Positions 9,031 through 16,398 of a stretch of 64,000 bases of DNA are shown piece after piece; position 1 is the stretch's first letter; every line of letters starts with the position of its first letter. The notes under the pieces were generated by a model. That model saw only the letters and a list, made by a program, of their open reading frames with translations, had not been told where the DNA came from and did not search any database. Position numbers and translations under genes: made by a program. Origin of the DNA: Sphingomonas echinoides (GTDB lineage: Bacteria; Pseudomonadota; Alphaproteobacteria; Sphingomonadales; Sphingomonadaceae); the NCBI RefSeq assembly GCF_029623395.1, contig NZ_JAPYKK010000021.1, positions 1 to 64,000 on the forward strand. Reading direction: 5' to 3'.

Positions 9031-11253
9031 ATGATAAGGATGACCCATCGGTCGGTATTGCTTGGTGGCGTGCTGATGACCTGTGTGACAGCAGCCTTTG
9101 CTCAGGAACGGCCATCGACCGGTATGGCAAGGCCAGCCACGGCAGATACGCGTGCGACCGCTACCGAACGCGCCATGCAAGGTGATGAGAGGACCGTGCT
9201 GACGCATGGCCTTTGGGCGATTCCGTTGATCCCTAACGTTCGCATTCCTGCTGAGGCGATATTGGGCGCTGGCTACGTCACTGGGATCCCCCGGCTCGGC
9301 GTGCCAGCGCTGGTTGAGACCGATGCGAGTCTCGGCGTCTCGTACATCGCCAATCTTCGCAAGGACGGCGCAACCGCGCTGCCGTCGGCGACCGCAATGG
9401 GATCGACGTGGAACCCGGATTTGATCCGCCGCGGCAATGCGATGATTGCGAGCGAGGCCCGCGCGAAGGGGTTCAACGTGCTGCTTGGTGGTGGCATCAA
9501 TCTGATGCGAGACCCACGCAATGGGCGGACGTTTGAATATTTTGGCGAGGATCCACTTCATTCGGGGCTTCTCGGGGGGGCGGCGATCGACGGCGTCCAG
9601 TCGCAGCACGTGCTGTCGACGGTGAAACATTTTGCGCTCAATGCGCAGGAGACGGGGCGTCACGCCGTCGATGGTAAACTTGGCGACGATGCATTCCGCA
9701 TGAGCGATCTGCTCGCCTTCGAGATCGCGATCGACCGTGGCCAGCCCGGCTCGGTGATGTGCGCCTATAACCGCGTCAACGGTGCGCCGGCATGCGGCAG
9801 CGATTACCTGCTCAACCGCGTGTTGAAGCGGGATTGGCGCTACCCAGGGTTCGTCATGTCCGATTGGGGTGCGGTCGGCGCCCTCGACTTCGCGCTTGCT
9901 GGGCTGGACCAGCAATCGGGTGCGCAGATTGACAAGAAGATCTTCTTCGGCGTGCCGCTCGCCGAGGCGGCTGCGCGCGATCCGGCTTATGCCGCACGCG
10001 TCGCCGACATGAACCGGCGCATCTTGCGTTCGATCTACGCGGTCGGGCTCGATGCTTATCCGCCGGTCAAGGCCGAGATCGATTTCGCAGCGAACGCCGG
10101 CATTGCCCGGAGCGTCGCCGACGAAGGGATCGTCCTGCTGCGCAACTCTAACGCGTTGCTGCCGCTGTCAAAGGACGTGCGGTCGATCGCGGTGATCGGT
10201 GGGTATGCGAATGCGGGCGTGCTGTCGGGCGGCGGATCGACGCAGGTGCAACCGCTTGGCGGCCCGTCCGTCTCACTGCCGATGGGAGGCGAGGGGCCAC
10301 TCGCGAAATACAATAACCAGACCTATCATGGCACCGCGCCACTCGCCGCGATCCGTGCGCTGGCGCCAAACGCCAAGGTGACATTCCATGACGGGCGCTA
10401 TCCGGCGGAGGCTGTTGCGGCAGCAAAAACGGCGGACGTGACGATCGTCTTTGCGACGCAGTGGATGGCCGAAGGCGCAGACGTGCCGGATCTGTCGCTG
10501 CCGGGTGGGCAGGACGCGCTGATCGCTGCGGTGACCACCGCTAATCCTAAGACGATCGTCGTTCTCGAAACCGGTGGGCCGGTCCTGATGCCATGGCTTA
10601 ATCGCACAGGTGCGGTGATGGAGGCGTGGTATGGCGGCGTGCGTGGTGGCGATGCTATCGCCGCAACGTTGTTCGGCGATAGCAATCCATCTGGTCGGTT
10701 ACCCGTCACTTTTCCCGCATCGCTTGACCAGCTGCCGCGCCCGGCGCTGCCCTATGCCGGGATGATCGACCGGGACTTTGCCGCCGGAACCGCGGCTGGG
10801 ACGCGCTATCCGATCGATTACGATATCGAGGGCGCAGACGTCGGCTACCGGTGGTTCGCACGCAAGAATTCTACGCCGTTGTTCCCGTTCGGCTTCGGGC
10901 TTAGCTACACTCAGTTCCAATCCGGCCCAATGAAGGTCACTGGGGGCACGCAACCAAAGGCGACGGTAACGATCCGCAACACCGGCACGCGCGCGGGTAG
11001 CGACGTCGCGCAACTCTACCTCGTCTCGACGCCTGCCGGACGTACGCTGCGGCTCGCTGGCTTTAAGAAGGTCGCCGTGCAGCCAGGGGTTGCGGCGAAC
11101 GTCACGGTTCAAATCGAACCGCGCATACTTGCCGACAGCAAAGGTGGACGCTGGACGATGCCGGCAGGACGCTATGGCTTCGCGCTCGGGCGCTCGGCAA
11201 CCGATCTTGGGCCTGTCGTCACTGTCAGCCTGCCAGCGCGCCAGTGGCGCTGA
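9031..11253 (+). CDS. Glycoside hydrolase family 3, exported beta-glucosidase-like
   Basis: A 740-residue exported GH3 enzyme that would release beta-linked sugars from oligosaccharides or glycosides in the periplasm or outside. It has a signal peptide ending near TAAFAQ, the N-terminal TIM-barrel domain (KHFALN motif, nucleophile Asp in VMSDWGAV near residue 278), the C-terminal alpha/beta sandwich, and a fibronectin-III-like end. ATG 9031 has a ggggag site five bases upstream; in-frame starts at 9010 and 9040 are less well placed. It is divergent from the TonB receptor and is followed by two hydrolase genes on the same strand, suggesting an operon. Confidence 0.92.
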   Translation: MIRMTHRSVLLGGVLMTCVTAAFAQERPSTGMARPATADTRATATERAMQGDERTVLTHGLWAIPLIPNVRIPAEAILGAGYVTGIPRLGVPALVETDASLGVSYIANLRKDGATALPSATAMGSTWNPDLIRRGNAMIASEARAKGFNVLLGGGINLMRDPRNGRTFEYFGEDPLHSGLLGGAAIDGVQSQHVLSTVKHFALNAQETGRHAVDGKLGDDAFRMSDLLAFEIAIDRGQPGSVMCAYNRVNGAPACGSDYLLNRVLKRDWRYPGFVMSDWGAVGALDFALAGLDQQSGAQIDKKIFFGVPLAEAAARDPAYAARVADMNRRILRSIYAVGLDAYPPVKAEIDFAANAGIARSVADEGIVLLRNSNALLPLSKDVRSIAVIGGYANAGVLSGGGSTQVQPLGGPSVSLPMGGEGPLAKYNNQTYHGTAPLAAIRALAPNAKVTFHDGRYPAEAVAAAKTADVTIVFATQWMAEGADVPDLSLPGGQDALIAAVTTANPKTIVVLETGGPVLMPWLNRTGAVMEAWYGGVRGGDAIAATLFGDSNPSGRLPVTFPASLDQLPRPALPYAGMIDRDFAAGTAAGTRYPIDYDIEGADVGYRWFARKNSTPLFPFGFGLSYTQFQSGPMKVTGGTQPKATVTIRNTGTRAGSDVAQLYLVSTPAGRTLRLAGFKKVAVQPGVAANVTVQIEPRILADSKGGRWTMPAGRYGFALGRSATDLGPVVTVSLPARQWR

Positions 11254-11270
11254 CCATTCACTCTAGGAGC

Positions 11271-12188
11271 ATGCCCGTGAACCGCTTCAGCCTGTTCGTC
11301 ACTGCCCTTGCCTTTGCCCTCCCCACGGCGGTGACGGCGCAGGGCATCCCGGTCGAACCGATCGCGACACCCCCGCAAAGCGGTGCGATTGCACTGGGCA
11401 CTGGCGGCATGCCCGGTATGCCGGCGGAAAGCTGGTTCACGCTCGCCGGTCGTCCCACGGTCCGCAACGTCGCAACCGCGACACTTTTGCCGGTGCTGCC
11501 CGACAAGGCAAAGGCGACAGGCGCTGCGGTCATCATCGCGCCGGGCGGCGGTTTCCTGATGGAGTCGATGGAGGCCGAGGCGATGAAGCCGGCACGCTGG
11601 CTTGCCGATCACGGCATCGCCGCCTTCGTTCTCAAATACCGTCTCGATGCGACACCGGCTTCGCTGGATGCGTTCAAGCAGGCCGCGCTGGCGCGTTTCG
11701 GTGCTGCCGCAGCGGCTGGAGCGAAGGGCGGTGCCGTAGTCCCCGCGCCTGCACCGGCGCTCGCCGATGCGCAGGCGGCAGTAAAGCTGGTGCGGGCACG
11801 TGCGGGGGAATGGGGCGTCGATCCACGCCGCGTCGCCTATCTTGGCTTTTCCGCCGGCGCGATCATGGGAGTCGATCTGGTAAAGACCGCAGAACCTGGC
11901 ACCACGCCTGACCTGTTCGCCGCCATTTATCCCTCGATGGCACCAACGACCGTCGCCGCAGGTGCGCCACCGCTGTTCGTTGCGGTGGCCAACGACGACG
12001 AGCTGTTCGCCAAGCAGGGCTATGGACTACCCGACAGCTGGCGCCGCGCCGGGCGGCCGGTCGAACTGCACGTCTACGAACATGGCGGCCATGGCTTCGG
12101 CTTCGACGGCAAAGCGGGCACGACCAGCACTGGCTGGAGCGTAGCGCTGCTTACCTGGCTCGGCGCGCACGGCTGGCTGACGAAATAG
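11271..12188 (+). CDS. Exported alpha/beta hydrolase (esterase)
   Basis: A 305-residue alpha/beta-hydrolase with an N-terminal signal peptide (ALPTAVTAQ). The oxyanion motif APGGGF, the nucleophile elbow GFSAGA near residue 200 and a C-terminal His in EHGGHGFGF are visible, so the catalytic triad looks complete. A GTG two codons after ATG 11271 is spaced better from the taggag site and may be the true start. It begins 17 bases after the GH3 stop, so it is probably co-transcribed with it. Family relatives include acetylxylan-esterase-like enzymes; a role in removing ester groups from a glycoside is inferred from context. Confidence 0.88.
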   Translation: MPVNRFSLFVTALAFALPTAVTAQGIPVEPIATPPQSGAIALGTGGMPGMPAESWFTLAGRPTVRNVATATLLPVLPDKAKATGAAVIIAPGGGFLMESMEAEAMKPARWLADHGIAAFVLKYRLDATPASLDAFKQAALARFGAAAAAGAKGGAVVPAPAPALADAQAAVKLVRARAGEWGVDPRRVAYLGFSAGAIMGVDLVKTAEPGTTPDLFAAIYPSMAPTTVAAGAPPLFVAVANDDELFAKQGYGLPDSWRRAGRPVELHVYEHGGHGFGFDGKAGTTSTGWSVALLTWLGAHGWLTK

Positions 12189-12235
12189 CAAGAACTGCCG
12201 GGAGGCTGATCGCTACTCTTCGAGGAGACGGAACG

Positions 12236-13192
12236 ATGCGTTGGTCGATATTGGGCGCGATAAGCGCGATGCTGCTCATGCAGCCGGCAACGGCTGCGAC
12301 ATACGAGGCCAAGGGGCCGATCGAACGTCATTATGCGGCGGACGGTCCATGGGCCACGACGACAACCGTCTCGACCCACGCCTGCGACCGCGAGGGCAAT
12401 GTTTGCGACATCTGGTATCCGACTGACCTCGGCGCCAACCCTCTCAAGGGGCGGACCAGCGGCTTTCGTCATCCTGTGATTGTCTTCGCCAACGGCACGG
12501 CGGAAACGGTCCCGGCGGAGAAGAATGCCTTTTTCCTGCGCCATCTCGCGAGCTGGGGCTTCATTATCATTCGATCGCGCGACGGCTCGACGGGGCAGGG
12601 CGAAACGGTCACCGACGCGAAGGACTTCCTACTCGCTCAGTCCCGCGATCCGGGGAGTGTCTTCTACGGGAAGGTGGACGCCGACAATATCGGTCTGGCA
12701 GGCCATTCGCAGGGTGCGGCGACCGCGGCTTTACTGTTCTCGCGGAACGATCCTGCGTTCAAGACCTACGTGCCGATCGAGACCCCACTACGCGCGGTCT
12801 GCGTGGTCGCGAACTGCTCGATCGACCTTGGCGCGCTTTCAAAGGTTACCCGTGGTTCCATTTTCTATGTTGGTGGCGACGTCGATGTGATCTCAAGCCT
12901 GCCGACTAATCTGGGCTATTACGTGCCGACTTCAGATGCGGTCGACAAGGCGATGGGGATGATCGCGCTTGGCGGCCATACCGAGATCGAGGGCAATCCT
13001 GGTTGCGCGAGCGGCGGTATCCCGGCGTCGTGCAATCTCGGTGTTTATCCCTTGCTCGGATATCCCACCGCCTGGTTCATGTGGAAGTTGCAGGGAGCGG
13101 CCGATGGGCCGGCCGCGTTCGCTAAAAACGGTGAACTGAGCAACGCGGCACCCGGATGGCTCGGCGTCCTTAGCAATATCCAGCGACCCTAA
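12236..13192 (+). CDS. Exported alpha/beta hydrolase
   Basis: A 318-residue hydrolase with a clear signal peptide (MRWSILGAISAMLLMQPATA) and the nucleophile elbow GHSQGA near residue 163. A His in LGGHTEIEG near residue 245 may complete the triad. Paired cysteines in the loops suit an exported protein. A gaggag-type ribosome site precedes the start. The domain resembles dienelactone-hydrolase or lipase-like folds such as PET-hydrolase relatives, but the substrate is not evident. It is third in the GH3 operon and could cleave a bulky ester or lactone. Confidence 0.86.
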   Translation: MRWSILGAISAMLLMQPATAATYEAKGPIERHYAADGPWATTTTVSTHACDREGNVCDIWYPTDLGANPLKGRTSGFRHPVIVFANGTAETVPAEKNAFFLRHLASWGFIIIRSRDGSTGQGETVTDAKDFLLAQSRDPGSVFYGKVDADNIGLAGHSQGAATAALLFSRNDPAFKTYVPIETPLRAVCVVANCSIDLGALSKVTRGSIFYVGGDVDVISSLPTNLGYYVPTSDAVDKAMGMIALGGHTEIEGNPGCASGGIPASCNLGVYPLLGYPTAWFMWKLQGAADGPAAFAKNGELSNAAPGWLGVLSNIQRP

Positions 13193-13193
13193 G

Positions 13194-13658
13194 ATGCATG
13201 ATCTCACGATGGTGCGGTCGCGTCATTTGTGGTGGGGCCTGTTGGCTGTTGGCACCTGTACCGCACTGCTCGTCGCCGTATTCGTGTTTTATTCGCCGCC
13301 CCCGCTCGGGCTCCCGCCTGATAATGTCCGCGTGGTATCAGTCCCGGCAGTTGGCGGTCATGCCTCAGGCAGCAACGTATCCGCCGGACTTGTCGACCGA
13401 GGCCCAGCACGGTCTGATTGGATGGGCTCTGACCGCACCGTTATACTGCGCGCGCTTGCCTTGCCGGCGGATGCCCGATTGCGCGAGGTGATCGGCTCGA
13501 ATTCCAGGCATCAGGTTATTTGCGGACAGGTACAGCCTGGGGCGGGGCAGGCCTTCCGTCGTTTCTTTTACGCGAAGACCGCAAGGATGGGGGCCATAGC
13601 TGACGGTGGCGCCGAGTTCGATGAAACCTTCGCCGAGTTATGCGCTGAGGCTAAATGA
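13194..13658 (+). CDS. Hypothetical membrane-anchored protein
   Basis: A 154-residue protein that I do not recognise. One transmembrane segment lies near residues 12-32 (WWGLLAVGTCTALLVAVFVF), followed by a proline-rich spacer and a periplasmic domain with two cysteines. It starts one base after the stop of the hydrolase gene, so it is likely the last gene of the GH3 operon. Its C-terminal domain (VICGQVQPG, RRFFYA) has the look of a small exported stress or binding domain, but no family can be assigned. Confidence 0.6.
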   Translation: MHDLTMVRSRHLWWGLLAVGTCTALLVAVFVFYSPPPLGLPPDNVRVVSVPAVGGHASGSNVSAGLVDRGPARSDWMGSDRTVILRALALPADARLREVIGSNSRHQVICGQVQPGAGQAFRRFFYAKTARMGAIADGGAEFDETFAELCAEAK

Positions 13659-13708
13659 TCCCGACGTCCATTCAGGCACTACGACTCCGAAATAGACAGA
13701 GATAATTT

Positions 13709-13845
13709 ATGGATGAACCGTTAGGGCTTTTAAAGACAAGCTTGAGGAGGCTTTGAAACTTGCGGATGATCTTGAACTTAAATTTGTTGGTGCCTGGGTG
13801 TCAATTGCAATCGACACTATATCCATTGAAGGCGAGACGGCTTGA
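13709..13845 (+). pseudogene. Frameshifted small protein gene
   Basis: The frame ending at 13845 reads AFKDKLEEALKLADDLELKF, then VGAWVSIAIDTISIEGETA, a plausible amphipathic helical protein. No start codon exists in that frame, because a TGA closes it at 13714-13716. An ATG at 13709 (MDEPL) lies one frame away and would join it by a single-base change near 13724. Small proteins of this LEEALxLADxL type occur in sphingomonads (recalled, not checked). The gene is either broken by a one-base indel or the sequence carries an error there. Confidence 0.45.
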
Positions 13846-14155
13846 GTCACCGGGGCTTGGGGAAGGCCTTTATAAATCTACAGCCTGGTATCAACCAGAT
13901 TGGAGACCTATTGACTTAACATCAAAGAAGCAGATGATTGGACCTCCGATTTCATATTCGAATGGCCGAATTTTGGCTGCCAACATACTAAATTTCGATC
14001 TAGTCGTATAGTTCAAAGCGTCGAATTGCAGACACTCTGCGCGACTTATAATCTTCCTACAACCGGTCATCCATTTAATCTCACATATCGGTAGGTGGTG
14101 TTCTGGCGGAAAGGTCGAAGGGTGTCCTGTGTCAGCAAAGCGTGAGGACGAAGAG
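13846..14155. other. Non-coding gap
   Basis: This 310-bp stretch is more AT-rich than its surroundings. Open frames of 83 and 123 residues cross it on opposite strands, but neither has family features or a ribosome site. No gene can be supported here. Confidence 0.4.
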
Positions 14156-14359
14156 ATGGAATATGTGTCTGCTTGAGCAGTAGCCGAAATACTGACGCTG
14201 GCCGTTTTCATCATTGCGACCCTTGAATGGTGGGTCAAGCGTTCACCGCGAATGCTAGCCATCGATCTACTTCTAATCGGGCTGTGGCTAGCAATCCGCC
14301 GTTTGAAGCCGTTAGATTACGATCCCGCGTGGCCGCGCAAGTTAAAGAATGACCCGTAG
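14156..14359 (+). pseudogene. Small membrane protein gene interrupted by in-frame TGA
   Basis: ATG 14156 follows a gagg-type ribosome site and reads MEYVSA, then TGA (14174-14176). The same frame continues with AVAEILTLAVFIIATLEWWV, then KRSPRMLAIDLLLIGLWLAI, and ends RRLKPLDYDPAWPRKLKNDP with a stop at 14357-14359. Two hydrophobic segments and a basic tail look like a real inner-membrane protein. A single nonsense change (for example CGA or TGG to TGA) explains the break. A re-initiated shorter product cannot be excluded. Confidence 0.5.
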
Positions 14360-14476
14360 CGCCGTAGCTCAACTGAATTGTGTTAGGCCAGGCAGTCGGG
14401 CCGCTTTCCTCCCCCCACCACGACATTCGCGAGCGGATAGCCAGGCTCGAAAATCGGTCATTCGCAAAGATGAACC

Positions 14477-14532
14477 AGTGTCCGAAGTTGGGAAGCGAGG
14501 AAAGGCGCTCGAACGTCTGCTTGTGGGTCTTA
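14477..14532 (+). repeat. Dispersed intergenic repeat, full copy
   Basis: Two related half-units in tandem: gtgtccgaagttgggaagcg, then after a short spacer gaacgtctgcttgtgggtct. It aligns closely with the copy at 53854-53910, sharing the core gaagttgggaagcg. It lies in a gene-free stretch. Confidence 0.5.
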
Positions 14533-14628
14533 GTCACCAACGCTGTCCGGTCTGCTAAGGCCCAATTCCGAGACCTTCTTGGAGCAGCACTTGGTGGCTA
14601 CGAAATTACGCCAGGGACATCGAGGACA

Positions 14629-14934
14629 TCATCCTTCGATCGTAATCTCATCTCCGCCATATTCTTCGAGGACCCCCTGCACGAATTCAGCGGTTTCCTC
14701 GCCATCAACTGTTACAGAGAGTGAGATGCGGCCGTTCAGGGCAGCTTCGTCTCCTGTGCCGTCCTCAAGCTCAGTCTCTTTGTCCGAGCCGCTAGCCTCG
14801 ACCCCAGCGCTGTTTTGGTCGCCCTCCGCACCAACCTCTACGTCGTCGCGGTCTATCCCATGCTCTTGCACTAAGTGCTCGACTGCCAGCTCGGCTTCGC
14901 GCCGCGTCTCGAAGGTAGCATTGATTGTAGCCAT
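14629..14934 (-). CDS. Small acidic protein, stress-protein-like
   Basis: A 101-residue very acidic protein. The N-terminus (ATFETRREAELAVEHLVQEH) resembles the paired beta-alpha units of general-stress YflT/GsiB-like domains that remap across a central low-complexity acidic linker (about residues 38-65), followed by a second beta-alpha half (ISLSVTVDGEETAEFVQGVL). A GGAGA ribosome site precedes ATG 14934. Similar short proteins are common in sphingomonads, to my recollection. It stands alone; the function is unknown, perhaps linked to stress survival. Confidence 0.72.
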   Translation of the reverse strand: MATINATFETRREAELAVEHLVQEHGIDRDDVEVGAEGDQNSAGVEASGSDKETELEDGTGDEAALNGRISLSVTVDGEETAEFVQGVLEEYGGDEITIEG

Positions 14935-15217
14935 CGCGAGATCTCCGTTAACCCAGACGCGCTCAACGCATGTACGCCGCTTATGGGGCAGCGATTCAAA
15001 TCAGAACTCGAGATTACGTGCGATAGGTGAGGAGGTGAACGGAGGTCCACTTCCGGGAATGGGCTGAGTGCTTTCTTATGCCCGGTTCTGGCCCTTTCCG
15101 TCCGCCAGCTGGAAAGGCCGGTTCATCTCGACGCGCGGTCGCTAAGTAGGAGCAAATAGCTTTGACACGAGCCAATCTGCCAGTGATGACCCTTTCCAAA
15201 GTGGGAGATCAGCATTT

Positions 15218-16186
15218 ATGCTAAATCGTCGCGAAACGCTGTTGGCCGGGATGGCTACTGGTTTCCTCGGCTCTACGGCGCGTGCTGCCGTACCTGGCAC
15301 CTGGCCCGCTTATCCTGCAGAGGAGATCGATCTGTGGCCTGGCACCCCGCCCGGGGCACCCGCCGTCCTGCCGGTCGAGCAAGTAATTGAGACCGGGAAT
15401 GAGCAGCATCACGGCCGTATGGTAAAGGGCATCGTTCGCCCGCGCATGAAGGTGTTCCGTCCGACCAAGCCGAATGGCGCTGCGCTGCTGGTGACGCCTG
15501 GCGGCGGCTATTCGGTGATCGTTATTGACGTAGAAGGCTACCAGGTTGGGCCCTGGCTTAGCAAGCGCGGCTGGACAGTTTTTGTCCTATACTATCGGCT
15601 CCCGGGCGAAGGCTGGGCGAACCGGGCGGATGTGCCGCTGGCCGATGCGCAGCGTGCGATGCGGCTGATCCGGTCGCGAGCGGCTCACTATGGTGTTAAT
15701 CCGGACAAGGTTGGCGCGCTTGGCTTCTCTGCTGGAGGCCATGTTTGCGGCGATCTCGCCACCCGTTACGATGCAAAGGTGTACGCCCCGGTGGATGCTG
15801 CCGATAGGCTGAGCGCGCGCCCCGCGATTGCGGCACCCATCTATGCGGTCCAGTCCATGAGTCTGCCGTTAGCGCATGGAGGCTCGCGCGATATGCTTCT
15901 CGGGCCAAATCCTTCGGTCGAAACGCAGCGGGCGCACAGTCCCGCGCATAACGTCACCGCAGCCGCGCCGCCCTTCTTCATGGCCCATGCAGAGGACGAC
16001 ACGACCGTATCAGTCGAGAACACCGCCGAGATGCGCTCTGCTCTCAAGGCGGCGGGTTTGAACGTAGAGACGCACCTATTTGCGGCTGGTCAGCACGGCC
16101 TTGGTCTTGCAGGTCTGGCGGGGGAGCCAGCGCGGCGCTGGAAGGAAATGTTCGCCGTCTGGGCACAGGCGCAAGCACTCGGCTGA
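15218..16186 (+). CDS. Exported alpha/beta hydrolase, acetylesterase-like
   Basis: A 322-residue esterase with an N-terminal export signal that has a Tat-like RRETLLAG stretch and ends near ARAAVP. The oxyanion motif TPGGGYSVI lies near residue 92, the nucleophile elbow GFSAGGHV near 167, an Asp in HAEDDTTV near 255 and the His in AGQHGLGL near 290. This set matches the esterases annotated as acetylxylan or BD-FAE-like. A gggaga site precedes the ATG. It is monocistronic by spacing. A role in removing acetyl groups from plant polysaccharide fits the other esterases in the window. Confidence 0.87.
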   Translation: MLNRRETLLAGMATGFLGSTARAAVPGTWPAYPAEEIDLWPGTPPGAPAVLPVEQVIETGNEQHHGRMVKGIVRPRMKVFRPTKPNGAALLVTPGGGYSVIVIDVEGYQVGPWLSKRGWTVFVLYYRLPGEGWANRADVPLADAQRAMRLIRSRAAHYGVNPDKVGALGFSAGGHVCGDLATRYDAKVYAPVDAADRLSARPAIAAPIYAVQSMSLPLAHGGSRDMLLGPNPSVETQRAHSPAHNVTAAAPPFFMAHAEDDTTVSVENTAEMRSALKAAGLNVETHLFAAGQHGLGLAGLAGEPARRWKEMFAVWAQAQALG

Positions 16187-16398
16187 GGTCCTGAAACCTC
16201 ACCAAGTGCGAGCATATCGGCACCGGAGTGCATGTCGTGCAGCTTGTTCAAACTTCAGAGTTTTCATTGAGCAGCTGTGCCGCCGAATGAACGAATGGCC
16301 GATATCCGAACCTGAGACCTCTCCTGAGCGGCCGACTTTGAGGCAAAATCTATGTTCCGCTATGGGTCAAAGAAGCGCGTTCCCGCTAACCAACCAAC
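16187..16398. other. Intergenic gap between convergent genes
   Basis: No gene seen. A degenerate relative of the dispersed repeat half-unit occurs around 16349-16375 (atgttccgctatgggtcaa). No clear terminator hairpin was found. Confidence 0.35.

Noticed and set aside
8917-9915. Long N-terminal extension of the TonB receptor reading frame
   Set aside because: It is antisense to the GH3 gene. The signal peptide at 8916 gives the real start and the promoter lies at 8962-8990.
13891-14262. 123-residue minus-strand frame
   Set aside because: It runs antisense to the disrupted membrane protein gene and has no family features.
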